A DNA stretch of 64,000 bases from an uncultured delta proteobacterium (GCA_903906315.1 CAIVJW010000181.1:27266-91265), one strand, 5' to 3'. Positions 9,898-18,954 are shown, counted from the stretch's first letter. The notes: a model not told the origin generated them from the letters alone. Numbers and translations: made by a program.

Positions 9898-10992
9898 TCA
9901 GAGCTCGGCGGCGAGCTTCTCGCGAACCCACGCGGCCGCCGCCCTCGTCCCGAGCGTGCCTCCGACGTCGACGGTGCACATCCGCTCGTCGATCGCGGTG
10001 GTCACCCACTTCTCGACCCGGGCCTCCTCCTCGGGCCAGCCGAGGTGGCCGAGCATCATGCCGGCCGTGAGGAGCGCCGCGAACGGGTTGGCCACGTCCT
10101 TGCCGGTGAGCGGAGGGGCCGAGCCGTGCACCGGCTCGAACATCGCGACCCGCGGCGTGTCCGCGGGCGACGCCGGGTAGTGCAGGTTCGCGCTCGCGGC
10201 CATGCCGAGACCGCCCTGAAACGCCGCGCCGAGGTCGGTGATGATGTCGCCGAACAGGTTGTTCGTGACGATGACCTGGAACTGCGACGGGTCCTGGATC
10301 ATGAGCAGGCACAGCGCGTCGACGTAGAGGTGCTGCGAGATGATCTCGGGGTACTGCGCCTTCACCTCGCCGAAGACCCGCAGCCAGAGCTCGCCGGCGT
10401 AGCGCAGGGCGTTCGACTTGTCGGCCATCGTGACCTTGGTCCTGCCGTGCGCGCGCGCGTACTCGAACGCCGCGCGGATGATCCGCTCGACGCCCTTGCG
10501 CGTGTTGACGTCCTCGTTGATGGCGACCTCGTCGGGCGTGCCGCGCTTGAACTGCCCGCCCATGCCGACGTAGAGGCCCTCGGTGTTCTCGCGGAACACG
10601 ACGATGTCGACGTCCTTCGCGCGGCGGTCCTTGAGCGGCACGAGCCGGTCGGACAGCGCCTTGACCGGCCGCACGTTCGCGTACAGGTCGTAGCCGAAGC
10701 GCATCCCGAAGAGGATGTCGCGCGCGTGCTCGAGGCCCGGGACGCGCGGGTCGCCCAGCGCGCCGAGCAGCACCGCCGCGCACTCGCGCTGGATCGCGAT
10801 CTGGATCTGGTTCGGGAACGTCGTCCCGTCGCGCAGGAAGCGGTCCGCGCCGAGGTCGAGCTCCCAGAGCTCGAGCGGCAACCTCGCCCGGTCCCGGTAG
10901 ATCTCGAGGAGGCGCACCGCCTCCTGCGTCACCGAAGGCCCGATCCCGTCGCCGCCGATGATGGCGATCTTCTTCTTGCCCGTGCTTGCCAC
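9898..10992 (-). CDS. Isopropylmalate/isocitrate dehydrogenase family enzyme
   Basis: 364 residues. A metal-dependent beta-decarboxylating dehydrogenase acting on a 2-hydroxy dicarboxylic or tricarboxylic acid with NAD(P). Visible blocks are IIGGDGIGPSV at the N-terminus, VFRENTEGLYVG, the adenine-side VTNNLFGDIITDLGA with metal-binding Asp residues, and EPVHGSAPPLTGKDVANP near the end. The length fits LeuB, but VFRENTEGLYVG is closer to isocitrate/homoisocitrate enzymes than to the LeuB-type VVRELTGG sequence, so I do not assign leuB. It starts 18 bases after the alanine dehydrogenase stop and probably shares its transcript. No leuC/leuD lies nearby. Confidence 0.85.
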   Translation of the reverse strand: MASTGKKKIAIIGGDGIGPSVTQEAVRLLEIYRDRARLPLELWELDLGADRFLRDGTTFPNQIQIAIQRECAAVLLGALGDPRVPGLEHARDILFGMRFGYDLYANVRPVKALSDRLVPLKDRRAKDVDIVVFRENTEGLYVGMGGQFKRGTPDEVAINEDVNTRKGVERIIRAAFEYARAHGRTKVTMADKSNALRYAGELWLRVFGEVKAQYPEIISQHLYVDALCLLMIQDPSQFQVIVTNNLFGDIITDLGAAFQGGLGMAASANLHYPASPADTPRVAMFEPVHGSAPPLTGKDVANPFAALLTAGMMLGHLGWPEEEARVEKWVTTAIDERMCTVDVGGTLGTRAAAAWVREKLAAEL

Positions 10993-11010
10993 GCTGATGC
11001 TCGATTCGGG

Positions 11011-12123
11011 TCAGGCGAGCGCGCGCTCGATCGGCACGTACTCGAGGTTGTGAGCGACTGCGACCGGGCCGTACGTCACGTGCCCGCCGAAGGTGTTGAG
11101 GCCGAGCGCCACCGCCCGGTCGCCGCGCGCCGCCCCCGCGGCGCCCTTGTTCGCGAGCGCCAGCGCGTAGCCGAGGGTGACGTTGGTCAGCGCGGTCGTG
11201 CTCGTGCGCGGCACGGCGCCGGGCATGTTCGCGACGCCGTAGTGCACGACGCCGTGCTCCACGTACGTGGGAGCGTCGTGCGTCGTCGGCCGGCACGTCG
11301 CCACGCACCCGCCCTGATCGACGGCCACGTCGACGATGACGCTGCCGGGATCCATCTGGGCGACGAGACCCGCCGAGACCAGCTCCGGCGCGCGCGCTCC
11401 GGGCACGAGGACGGCGCCGATGACGAGGTCGGCGCCGCGCACGGCGAGCTCGACGTTCGCGGCGTTCGAGTAGAGCGTCTCGACGGCGCCCCCGAGCACG
11501 TCCTCGAGGTAGCTCATCCTCTCGGCGCGCACGTCGAGCACGGTGACCCGGGCGCCCATGCCGACCGCGACCCTCGCCGCGTGGCGCCCGACCACGCCGC
11601 CTCCGAGCACCACGACGCGACCACGCCGCGTGCCGGGGACGCCCCCGAGCAGCACGCCTTTGCCGCCGCGGTCCGACTCGAGGCACGACGCGCCGACCTG
11701 CACGGCCATGCGCCCGGCGATCTCGCTCATCGGTCGAAGAAGCGGGAGCGATCCGTCCTGAAGCTGGACCGTCTCGCACGCGACGGCCGCGACGCCCTGC
11801 GCGGCGAGCGCGCGCGCGAGATCTGGCTGGGTGGCGAGGTGCAGGAAGCCGAACAGGACCTGCCCGCGGCGGAAGAGCGCGTGCTCGGCCGGCGCAGGCG
11901 GCTTCACCTTCACCACGAGGTCGGCGGCCCACGCCTCGGGCGCCGTCGTCGCGAGGGTCGCGCCCGCTCGAACGTAGGCCTCGTCCGCGTGCCCGCTGCG
12001 AGCGCCTGCGCCGACCTCCACGACCACGCGGTGGCCGTGCGCGACGAGCGTGCGAACGCCGACCGGCGTCACCCCGACGCGGTGCTCCCGAGCCTCGATC
12101 TCCTTCGGAACGCCGACGAGCAC
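11011..12123 (-). CDS. ald: Alanine dehydrogenase
   Basis: 370 residues, the standard length. Catalyses reversible NAD-dependent oxidative deamination of L-alanine to pyruvate and ammonia. The N-terminus MLVGVPKEIEAREHRVGVTP is typical of the family. The catalytic Lys lies in VVKVKPP and the catalytic His in FLHLATQPD. The NAD-binding Rossmann motif is VVVLGGGVVGRHAARVA, and the late HYGVANMPGAVPRTST block is highly characteristic. The GTG start is preceded by a strong purine-rich ribosome-binding site (GAGGAGGAGAGG) and, further up, a TATCGT possible -10. It leads a probable two-gene unit with the dehydrogenase downstream. Confidence 0.95.
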   Translation of the reverse strand: MLVGVPKEIEAREHRVGVTPVGVRTLVAHGHRVVVEVGAGARSGHADEAYVRAGATLATTAPEAWAADLVVKVKPPAPAEHALFRRGQVLFGFLHLATQPDLARALAAQGVAAVACETVQLQDGSLPLLRPMSEIAGRMAVQVGASCLESDRGGKGVLLGGVPGTRRGRVVVLGGGVVGRHAARVAVGMGARVTVLDVRAERMSYLEDVLGGAVETLYSNAANVELAVRGADLVIGAVLVPGARAPELVSAGLVAQMDPGSVIVDVAVDQGGCVATCRPTTHDAPTYVEHGVVHYGVANMPGAVPRTSTTALTNVTLGYALALANKGAAGAARGDRAVALGLNTFGGHVTYGPVAVAHNLEYVPIERALA

Positions 12124-12215
12124 GCGCCTCTCCTCCTCGGTGCGAGGCGCGGACGATAGCAGAAGCGCGGCAGCACACGCTCGCGGAACCCCGCGACGCA
12201 GCGCGCCAATTCGGG

Positions 12216-13049
12216 TCAGAGCGGCGACGCGAGCTCGCCGCGGAACACGCGTCGGGCGGGCCCACGCATGCTCACCGCCCGCGATCCGGCCTCGACGCGG
12301 ATCACGAGCTCACCGCCCGGCAGGCGCACGCGCACCGGTGCGCCGAACGCCGCGCGCCCCTCGTCGCACGCGGCCACGGCGACCGCGCAGGCCCCCGTCC
12401 CGCACGCGAGCGTGCGACCCACGCCGCGCTCCCACACGACGACGTCGAGGACGCCCGGCTCCTCCGGGCTCACGACGCAGAACTCGACGTTGGTCCCGTG
12501 CGCGGGCGTCGTCGCGACGCGGGGGCCGACGCGGTCGATCGAAGCCTCGTCGTAGGGGAGAAACGTGATCGCGTGCGGGTTGCCGAGGTCGACGCGACGA
12601 AAGCGGTGGTCGTGACCCTCCAGGATCACCCCGAGATCCGGGTCGATCCGGGCTGCGCCCATGTCGACCTCGACGTCGAACCCGCCCTCGGCGACCGGCG
12701 TGACCACGCAGCGGCGCTCCCCCGCGTCGGTCTCGACGTGGATCGCGTGCGGCCAGGCCGGCGTCCCCGCCGCGCTCCCGGCGACGAACGCCGCGACGCA
12801 CCGGACGCCGTTACCGCACATCTCGGGTCGCGTGCCGTCCGCATTGAACACGACCATCCGCGGCCGCAGCTCGTCGAGGCCTTCGACCACGAGGATCCCG
12901 TCGGCGCCCACGCCGCGCCTTCGGTCGCAGACGGCCACGATCGTCTCGGCGCGCAGGTCCGCGGCTGCGCCGAGGAGCCGACCCCGCCCCGCCACGACGA
13001 TCACGAAGTCGTTGCCGAGCCCTTCCCACTTCTCGAACGCGAGGGTCAT
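12216..13049 (-). CDS. dapF: Diaminopimelate epimerase
   Basis: 277 residues. Interconverts LL- and meso-diaminopimelate for lysine and peptidoglycan synthesis. The two catalytic cysteines are visible: Cys78 in NADGTRPEMCGNGVRC and Cys216 in RTLACGTGACAV. The N-terminal FEKWEGLGNDFV block is canonical and sets the start at the ATG at 13049. A longer reading frame continues upstream but runs through the DUF167 gene. The ATG overlaps the stop of that gene (ATGA), so the two are probably translationally coupled. The dapF-DUF167 pairing makes sense as a conserved housekeeping unit, although the role of DUF167 is not known. Confidence 0.95.
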   Translation of the reverse strand: MTLAFEKWEGLGNDFVIVVAGRGRLLGAAADLRAETIVAVCDRRRGVGADGILVVEGLDELRPRMVVFNADGTRPEMCGNGVRCVAAFVAGSAAGTPAWPHAIHVETDAGERRCVVTPVAEGGFDVEVDMGAARIDPDLGVILEGHDHRFRRVDLGNPHAITFLPYDEASIDRVGPRVATTPAHGTNVEFCVVSPEEPGVLDVVVWERGVGRTLACGTGACAVAVAACDEGRAAFGAPVRVRLPGGELVIRVEAGSRAVSMRGPARRVFRGELASPL

Positions 13050-13399
13050 CGCTTGCCTACCTTGCCCGCAGCCTGGCCGAGCCGGTCGCGCGCGACGTCG
13101 CCCGTCATGCCGTTCACCTCGACCAGCTTGTTCCGACCGCTCGCGCCGACCACGATGGTGAGGTCCCCCCGCCGCACGTCGAGCGCCTTCGCGAGCAGCT
13201 GCAAGAGCTCGGCGTTCGCGGCGCCGTCGGCCGGTGGCGCCCGGAGGGCGACGTCGAGCGCTTGCTCGCGTACCCCGAGGATCGCGCTCCGTGACGATCG
13301 CGGGCGCACGTGGATGGGCACCCGGACGCCACCGGCACGCTCCACGAGCTCGAGTCGGTCGAACTCGTCTACCACGCCGCTCTTCTCGGTACCGTCCAT
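13046..13399 (-). CDS. DUF167 (YggU-type) family protein
   Basis: 117 residues if the ATG at 13399 is used. The frame is open to a TTG at 13528, but the domain begins only about 16 residues after the internal ATG and the extra N-terminus looks non-conserved. The DUF167 signature is clear: VRVPIHVRPRSSRSAILG, then LRAPPADGAANAELLQLLAKAL, then DLTIVVGASGRNKLVEV. The family is small, cytoplasmic and of unknown biochemical role. It is coupled to dapF by a four-base overlap. A TAAGCT hexamer lies upstream at plus-strand 13519-13524 and could be the promoter -10. Confidence 0.85.
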   Translation of the reverse strand: MDGTEKSGVVDEFDRLELVERAGGVRVPIHVRPRSSRSAILGVREQALDVALRAPPADGAANAELLQLLAKALDVRRGDLTIVVGASGRNKLVEVNGMTGDVARDRLGQAAGKVGKR

Positions 13400-13584
13400 C
13401 GGGGGCTTGGGAGCTCGAGGCTCGTGCGCGTGCTCGTTGGAACAGGAAGCCGGGGAGGCAGAATGCCACGGTTCGACCTCCCGCTTCCCGGCGATGACCT
13501 CGCTCGATCGCCGGCGAGAGCTTAGCAAGCGCAGGGCGGGAGCGTGAGGCCCGGGAGCCCCCTCCGCGGCAGCGCGAACGCTGC

Positions 13585-13590
13585 TAGCTT
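13585..13590 (+). promoter_or_regulatory. TANNNT -10-like hexamer for aroC
   Basis: TAGCTT, ending six bases before the aroC GTG. No clear -35 hexamer at the right distance. At this spacing transcription would begin at or next to the start codon. It is one member of a recurring pattern in this window. Confidence 0.45.
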
Positions 13591-13596
13591 TCCCCT

Positions 13597-14763
13597 GTGG
13601 CGCGGCTTCGGTGGATGACGGCGGGCGAGTCGCACGGGCCCGAGCTCGTCGCGGTGGTCGAGGGCATCCCGGCCGGGCTTCCCCTGCTCGCGGCCGACGT
13701 CGACGCCGACCTCGCGCGCCGACAGCGCGGCTACGGGCGCGGCGGCCGGATGCGCATCGAGACCGACCGGGTCCGCTTCTCGGGGGGCGTGCGCGGCGGC
13801 GAGACCCTCGGCAGCCCGATCGCGCTGGCGATCCCGAACCTCGATCACGCGAGCTGGACCGGCCGCATGGGCGCCGAGCCCTTCGAGGAGCCCCCCGAGG
13901 CGCTCACCCGCCCGCGCCCCGGCCACGCCGACCTCGCCGGCGGCCTGAAGTACGATCGCCACGACCTCCGCGACATCCTCGAGCGGGCGAGCGCCCGCGA
14001 GACGGCCGCCCGCGTCGCGGTCGGGGCCGTCTGCCGCAAGCTCCTCGCCGCCCTCGGCATCGAGGTCTTCGCCCACGTGACCGCGATCGGGCAGGTCACG
14101 ACGGACCTCGGCGACCGGGCCCTCGACGAGGTGCGCGACGCGGCGCGCGCGTCGGACCTGAGCTGCGCCGATCCCATGGCCGAGCAAGCCATGCGGGCTG
14201 CCATTCTGGAAGCCTCCCACGCGGGCGACACGCTCGGCGGCACGTTCGAGGTGGTCGCCACGGGCGCTCCGCCAGGCCTCGGCAGCCACGTTCAGTGGGA
14301 TCGCAGGCTCGACGGCCGGCTTGCCCAGGCGCTGATGAGCATCCAGGCGATCAAGGGCGTCGAGATCGGCCTCGGGTTCGAGGCGGCCTCACGGCGAGGC
14401 TCCGAGGTGCACGACGCCATCGCCTTCGACGCAGCCGCGAGCGCGTTCACGAGGCCGACCAACCGCGCGGGCGGCCTCGAGGGAGGCCTGACCAACGGCA
14501 TGCCCATCGTGTGCCGCGCGGCGATGAAGCCCATCGCGACCCTCCGCCGAGCGCTCCCGTCGGCCGACGTCGTGACCAAGCTGCCGTTCGAGGCCGCCTT
14601 CGAGCGAAGCGACGTGTGCGCGGTGCCCGCCGCCTCCGTGGTGGGGGAAGCCATGGTCCTCGTCACGGTCGCGGACGCGCTGATCGAGAAGCTCGGCGGC
14701 GACAGCCTCGGTGAGCTGCGTCGAGCGCTCGAGGGCTACCGCGCGCAGCTGCGGGCGTATTGA
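13597..14763 (+). CDS. aroC: Chorismate synthase
   Basis: 388 residues. Converts 5-enolpyruvylshikimate-3-phosphate to chorismate, the last common step to aromatic amino acids, using reduced FMN. Signature blocks are GESHG (10-14), the RRQRGYGRGGRM flavin/substrate loop, RPGHADLAGGLKY, RASARETAARVAVGA, SIQAIKGVEIGLGF and GGLEGGLTNGMP. The start is GTG, six bases after a TAGCTT hexamer, with no Shine-Dalgarno sequence, so the message may be leaderless. The aroK-aroB fusion follows 42 bases downstream in the same direction, grouping three shikimate steps. Confidence 0.96.
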   Translation: MARLRWMTAGESHGPELVAVVEGIPAGLPLLAADVDADLARRQRGYGRGGRMRIETDRVRFSGGVRGGETLGSPIALAIPNLDHASWTGRMGAEPFEEPPEALTRPRPGHADLAGGLKYDRHDLRDILERASARETAARVAVGAVCRKLLAALGIEVFAHVTAIGQVTTDLGDRALDEVRDAARASDLSCADPMAEQAMRAAILEASHAGDTLGGTFEVVATGAPPGLGSHVQWDRRLDGRLAQALMSIQAIKGVEIGLGFEAASRRGSEVHDAIAFDAAASAFTRPTNRAGGLEGGLTNGMPIVCRAAMKPIATLRRALPSADVVTKLPFEAAFERSDVCAVPAASVVGEAMVLVTVADALIEKLGGDSLGELRRALEGYRAQLRAY

Positions 14764-14805
14764 CCGGCGCGTGCGCCCGCCCCGAGCCCGGCTAGGCTTC
14801 CGCGA

Positions 14806-16395
14806 ATGAGCCGAACGCGGCCTACGCTGCTCCTCTCCGGCTTCATGGGCACCGGCAAGTCGACCGTCGGGCGGCTCGTCGCGGCGCGAGCGGGGATCCC
14901 GTTCGTCGACCTCGACGAGCGCGTCGAGCAGGCAAGCGGGCAGTCCGTGGGCGAGATCTTCGCGACCGGGGGCGAAGCCGCGTTCCGCGCGCTCGAGCTG
15001 CAGGCACTGTCGGAGGTCCTCGACGCCGCCGAGCCTCGGGTCGTCGCGCTCGGCGGCGGCACCCTCCTCGACCGCGCGACGCGCCTCCGCGCCCTCGGCC
15101 GGGCGCGCGTCGTCACCCTCACCGCGCGCCCCGACACGCTCCTCGCGCGGACGGCGAGCGGAGGCCGCCCGCTCCTGAATGCCCACGCGGACCGACGCGC
15201 GCGCATCACCGAGCTCCTCGAGCTCCGGGCGTCGGCCTACGCCGAGACCCACGCCAGCGTCCCCACCGACGACCGTGAGCCCGCGGAGGTCGCGGCGGCG
15301 GCGACCACGGCCTGGGCGACGCCGACCATCGCCGTCCCGCTCGGCCTGCGCAGCTACGCGGTCCGGGTCGTCGACGACGCGGCCGTCGAGGCCGCCCACG
15401 AGCTGCGCCGCCTGGCGCCGTCGCGCGTCTTCGTCGTCACCGACGCGAACGTCCTGCCGCTCTGGGGCGCTCGGCTGCTCGCGACCATCGAGTCCTCCGG
15501 GCTGCCGGTCGCGCCACCCGTCGTGCTCGATCCGGGCGAGCCCCACAAGCAGCTCGCCGGCGTCGAGCGAGCGCTGCGGAGCATGGTCGAGGCCGGCGCG
15601 GACCGCGACGCGGTCGTGGTCGCGATCGGCGGCGGCGTGGTGTCGGACATGGCCGGCTTCGCCGCGGCGACCCTCCTCCGCGGCGTCCGCTGGGTCGCGG
15701 TCCCGACGACCCTGCTCGCGATGGTCGACGCGTCGGTCGGCGGCAAGACGGGCGTCGACCTCGGACCCGCGAAGAACGCCATCGGAGCGTTCCACCAGCC
15801 GTCCGCCGTGGTGACGAGCCCCGCGTTCGTCTCCACCCAGCTCCGCCGTGACTTCGTCGGCGGGCTGGCCGAGGTCGTCAAGTCGGCGGTCCTCGGCGAT
15901 CGGGGGCTGTTCGACCTGCTCGAGACCGAGACGGCCGCGATCGCCCGCCAGGACCCCGACGTCGTCCTGCGGCTCGTCGTCGGCTCGGTCGCCGTTAAGG
16001 CGGGCATCGTCGGCCGTGACGAGCGCGAGTCGGGCGAGCGCCTGCTGCTGAATTTCGGCCACACGGTGGGCCATGCCCTGGAAGCCGAAGGCGGCTTCGA
16101 GCGCCTCACCCACGGCGAGGCCGTCTCCCTCGGGATCGTCGCTGCGCTCTGCGTCGGCGTGCGCCTGGGCGTCACGCCCGCCGCGCTGGCCGACCGGGTC
16201 ACCGCGGCGCTCGCGCGCCTGTCCTTGCCGACCGAACTGCGCGACCAGCCCGTCGCCGAGGCCCTTCGCTGGGTCGACCTGGACAAGAAGCGGCGCGGCG
16301 GCGCCCTCCGGTTCGTCCTCCTCCGCGCGATCGGCGACGCCGTCGTCCGGCGCCTCACCCGCGAAGAGCTGGGCGACGTGCTCGGCGCACGCTAG
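14806..16395 (+). CDS. aroKB: Bifunctional shikimate kinase / 3-dehydroquinate synthase (AroK-AroB fusion)
   Basis: 529 residues made of two complete enzymes. Residues 1-165 are shikimate kinase: P-loop GFMGTGKST (12-20), substrate Asp in VDLDERV, FRALE and the ALGGGT loop, and a late RxPLL-type lid motif. Residues about 175-529 are 3-dehydroquinate synthase: NAD site AIGGGVVSDMAGF, PTTLLAMVDASVGGKTGVD, and zinc ligands E356, H419 and H436, whose spacing (63 and 17) equals that of E. coli AroB. The gene combines non-consecutive shikimate steps. A TAGGCT hexamer ends 7 bases before the ATG. Separate aroK and aroB genes are the more usual arrangement. Confidence 0.96.
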   Translation: MSRTRPTLLLSGFMGTGKSTVGRLVAARAGIPFVDLDERVEQASGQSVGEIFATGGEAAFRALELQALSEVLDAAEPRVVALGGGTLLDRATRLRALGRARVVTLTARPDTLLARTASGGRPLLNAHADRRARITELLELRASAYAETHASVPTDDREPAEVAAAATTAWATPTIAVPLGLRSYAVRVVDDAAVEAAHELRRLAPSRVFVVTDANVLPLWGARLLATIESSGLPVAPPVVLDPGEPHKQLAGVERALRSMVEAGADRDAVVVAIGGGVVSDMAGFAAATLLRGVRWVAVPTTLLAMVDASVGGKTGVDLGPAKNAIGAFHQPSAVVTSPAFVSTQLRRDFVGGLAEVVKSAVLGDRGLFDLLETETAAIARQDPDVVLRLVVGSVAVKAGIVGRDERESGERLLLNFGHTVGHALEAEGGFERLTHGEAVSLGIVAALCVGVRLGVTPAALADRVTAALARLSLPTELRDQPVAEALRWVDLDKKRRGGALRFVLLRAIGDAVVRRLTREELGDVLGAR

Positions 16396-16442
16396 AATCG
16401 TCGAAACGGGGCGCCGCTTCGGAATTCGAGGTGCCGCGAATT

Positions 16443-16471
16443 TTGCCGGTCTGCGAGGTCGTCGTTAGACT
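16443..16471 (+). promoter_or_regulatory. Sigma70-like promoter of the 16.5-kb lipoprotein gene
   Basis: TTGCCG, a 17-base spacer, then TAGACT. It lies between aroKB and the lipoprotein gene and would give a leader of roughly 35-40 bases. One of the better two-box promoters in the window. Confidence 0.5.
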
Positions 16472-16514
16472 TTCCCACGACGCCGCCGGTCCAAGGTGGT
16501 GGGAGGCTTTCGGA

Positions 16515-17294
16515 ATGATTCGTGGCAAGCACGCAGTGGCAGGGCTCTTGGTCGTGGCCGGCACGGGCCTGCTCGGCATGGCATGCGCCAAGAACGAGAG
16601 CACGCTCTTCGTTCGCGACGTGAAGCAGGTCTCCGGTGACAACTGCGCGGCGACGGCGGACGAGACGTCCCCCGCGTGGCTGTCGGGCGTCCTCGATGTC
16701 GCCATCCGCCTGGAGTACGACGCGACGTTGCTCATCGGTAGCCAGCTCGTCGAGCAGGGCGACCCGCTGACGCTGCGCACCGAGACGTCGAAGGTCCAGC
16801 TCTACGCGACCGACGTTCAAGTCCTCGACGAGGACGGCAACGTCTACGCGTACGCGGACGCGAACGGTGACCACACGGCCGAGTTCAGCACGCCCAGCGC
16901 CGGCTTCGTCAACGCCAGCGCGGGCAACGCAACGGCGTACGGCCTCATCGGCGCGACCCTCATCGACTACAACACGGCCTCGGATCTGCGAGCGCAGCTG
17001 AACCAGCCGACCCATCCGGAGCGGAGCCTCGTCGCGAGCGTCGTCGTCCACGGGCGCACGCTGGGGAGCAACGAGCTGGTGACGGCGCCTTTCACCTTCC
17101 CGATCCGCGTCTGCTACGGCTGCCTCGTCTCCTTCCCGCCGGACGCCATCGAGGACAACCCGAAGTACCCGCCGGTGAACTGCCGCAACACGCAGGCGGC
17201 CACGGACAAGCTCGTGGGTTGCCGGCTCGGGCAAGACGAGGTCGTGCCGTGCACGCAGTGCAAGAGCGTGAACGCCGAGGTGTGCAACCCGTAG
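16515..17294 (+). CDS. Putative lipoprotein with Cys-rich C-terminus
   Basis: 259 residues from the ATG at 16515, which has GGGAGG upstream; the frame is open to a GTG further up, but that extension has no signal-like character. The N-terminus carries a hydrophobic segment (VAGLLVVAGTGLLGMAC) ending in Cys, consistent with a weak lipobox. The C-terminus holds several paired cysteines (CYGC, CRNT, GCRLG, CTQC, VCNP) that suggest disulfides outside the cytoplasm. No known domain recognised. It has its own two-box promoter and stands alone between aroKB and zapA. Confidence 0.65.
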   Translation: MIRGKHAVAGLLVVAGTGLLGMACAKNESTLFVRDVKQVSGDNCAATADETSPAWLSGVLDVAIRLEYDATLLIGSQLVEQGDPLTLRTETSKVQLYATDVQVLDEDGNVYAYADANGDHTAEFSTPSAGFVNASAGNATAYGLIGATLIDYNTASDLRAQLNQPTHPERSLVASVVVHGRTLGSNELVTAPFTFPIRVCYGCLVSFPPDAIEDNPKYPPVNCRNTQAATDKLVGCRLGQDEVVPCTQCKSVNAEVCNP

Positions 17295-17494
17295 CGCTCT
17301 GAGTGCGACGCGGCTCGCCTCGAGCGAGCGCGCCGCACCGCCCCTGCCAGGTGGGCCGGCCACCGCCTCATGGCTCGCGGCTCGAGCGGCGGCGGCCCTC
17401 CCCTCGCGCAGGGCCGCTTGTAGCCGAGCTCGGAGCGCCCCATGGGCAGCGGCCTGCAGCGGTCGTTGCGCCTGATTCATGGTAGCTTCTCGAG

Positions 17495-17809
17495 GTGAGC
17501 GGGCGAGTCGTGCAGCTTCGGGTGGGCGGACAGACGTACCGGGTGAGCACGTCGGCCACCGAGGAAGAGCTCCTTCGGCTCGCGGCCGTGGTGAACGGCA
17601 AGCTCGGCGGTCGACCGTTGACGCCGCAGAACATGTTTCTCGCTGCGATCGCGCTGGCTCATGACCTCGAGGAGGCGCAAGCCAAGACCGAGGCGGTCAC
17701 TCGCAAGTCACGAGACGTCGTTGGCCGAGTGCTGAAGCGGGTGGACGCCGCGCTCACGAGCCTCGGCGGCGAGAGCCCCGGCGGGACGCAGCCGGACGGA
17801 AGGTCGTGA
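17495..17809 (+). CDS. zapA: Cell division protein ZapA
   Basis: 104 residues. ZapA binds and bundles FtsZ polymers at the division ring. The N-terminal beta-strand motif (VQLRVGGQTYRVSTSATEEELLRLAAVVN) matches the family, and the C-terminal half is a predicted coiled coil (DLEEAQAKTEAVTRKSRDVVGRVLKRV) as in other ZapA proteins. The GTG start is six bases after TAGCTT (17483-17488). The stop overlaps the bioF start (GTGA), so division and biotin genes share a transcript, an unusual pairing. I saw no 6S RNA-like structure beside it. Confidence 0.85.
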   Translation: MSGRVVQLRVGGQTYRVSTSATEEELLRLAAVVNGKLGGRPLTPQNMFLAAIALAHDLEEAQAKTEAVTRKSRDVVGRVLKRVDAALTSLGGESPGGTQPDGRS

Positions 17810-18942
17810 GCCCGCCGGACCCGCTTCGACACCTCGAAGCGGAGCTGGCGAAGCTAGCGGCGGACGGGTTGCTGCGGCTCGAGCCGCGCGTGGAAGATCT
17901 CGTTGGCGATGGGTTAGGGCCCGTCATCGCCTGCTCGAATGACTACCTCGGCTACGGCGCCGAGCCGTGGCCTGGGGCCGCGAATCCTGCAACGCCTTCG
18001 GGCTCCGGGGCGTCGCGGCTGGTCTCCGGCGAGCACCTCGAGCACCGGCTGGCAGAGCGCGCCCTGGCCGGCTGGCTGGGGGCTGACGACGCGCTCCTGT
18101 TCTCCTCCGGCTACGCGGCGAACGTCGGCGCGGTCTCGGCCCTGACGGGCCCCGGCGACGTGGTCGTCTCGGACGCCCTCAACCACGCGTCGCTGATCGA
18201 CGGCTGTCGACTCTCGGGGGCCACGGTGGTCGTCGCCGCCCACCTCGACGCCGGCGCCATCGAGCGCGCGCTCGAGGCCTCCCGCGGGGCGCGCCGGCGC
18301 TGGGTCGTGACCGAGTCGTACTTCAGCATGGATGGGGACACGCCCGACCTCGAACGGCTGCGCGCTGCGTGTTCCGCGCTCGACGCGGCGCTGGTCGTGG
18401 ACGAAGCGCACGCGCTCGGGGTGTTCGGTCCGGCCGGCGCCGGCCGATGCGCCGAGCACGGCGTGAAGCCCGACGTGCTCATCGGGACGATGGGCAAGGC
18501 GCTTGGGCTTCAGGGAGCGTTCGTGGCCGGTCCAGCCGCGGTCCGCTCATGGCTTTGGAACCGCGCGCGAAGCTTCGTTTTCTCGACGGGGGTCAGCCCC
18601 GTGCTCGCGAACGCGGTGTCTTCTCGTGTGGCGCGCACCGCGGGCGACGAGCTAGGAAGGGCGCGCCTTCGGGCGGCCGAGCACGCCATGCGCGACGAGC
18701 TTCGACGACTCGATGTCCAGGTCGTCTCGGACGACGGCCCGGTGCTTCCCGTGCTGGTCGGGGACGCGCGCGCGGCGGTCGACCTTTCTCAGCGGTTCTT
18801 CTCGTATGGGGTCAAGGTGCAGGCGATTCGTCCGCCGACGGTGCCGCTCGGGTCGTCGAGGCTGCGCATCACCGCAACCGCCGCGCTGACGGGCGATCGG
18901 CTGGACCGGGTGCTCGCGGCGTTCGGCCGGGTCTGGGGCTGA
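17806..18942 (+). CDS. bioF: 8-amino-7-oxononanoate synthase (BioF)
   Basis: 378 residues, GTG start inside the zapA stop. A PLP-dependent alpha-oxoamine synthase that condenses pimeloyl-thioester with alanine in biotin synthesis. Visible: the glycine-rich SGSGASRLVSGEH block, FSSGYAANVGAV, DALNHASLIDG with the ring-stacking His127, ESYFSMDGD, the PLP Asp199 in VVDEAHALGVFG, and the Schiff-base Lys231 in GTMGKALGLQGAF. The family includes 2-amino-3-ketobutyrate ligase and serine palmitoyltransferase, but bioD next door supports biotin. A parS site lies just downstream. Confidence 0.92.
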   Translation: MSPPDPLRHLEAELAKLAADGLLRLEPRVEDLVGDGLGPVIACSNDYLGYGAEPWPGAANPATPSGSGASRLVSGEHLEHRLAERALAGWLGADDALLFSSGYAANVGAVSALTGPGDVVVSDALNHASLIDGCRLSGATVVVAAHLDAGAIERALEASRGARRRWVVTESYFSMDGDTPDLERLRAACSALDAALVVDEAHALGVFGPAGAGRCAEHGVKPDVLIGTMGKALGLQGAFVAGPAAVRSWLWNRARSFVFSTGVSPVLANAVSSRVARTAGDELGRARLRAAEHAMRDELRRLDVQVVSDDGPVLPVLVGDARAAVDLSQRFFSYGVKVQAIRPPTVPLGSSRLRITATAALTGDRLDRVLAAFGRVWG

Positions 18943-18954
18943 CGTGGGCCGGAC

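Noticed and set aside
17295..17494. 6S RNA next to zapA
   Set aside because: The region shows no long imperfect hairpin with an open central bubble that I could recognise.
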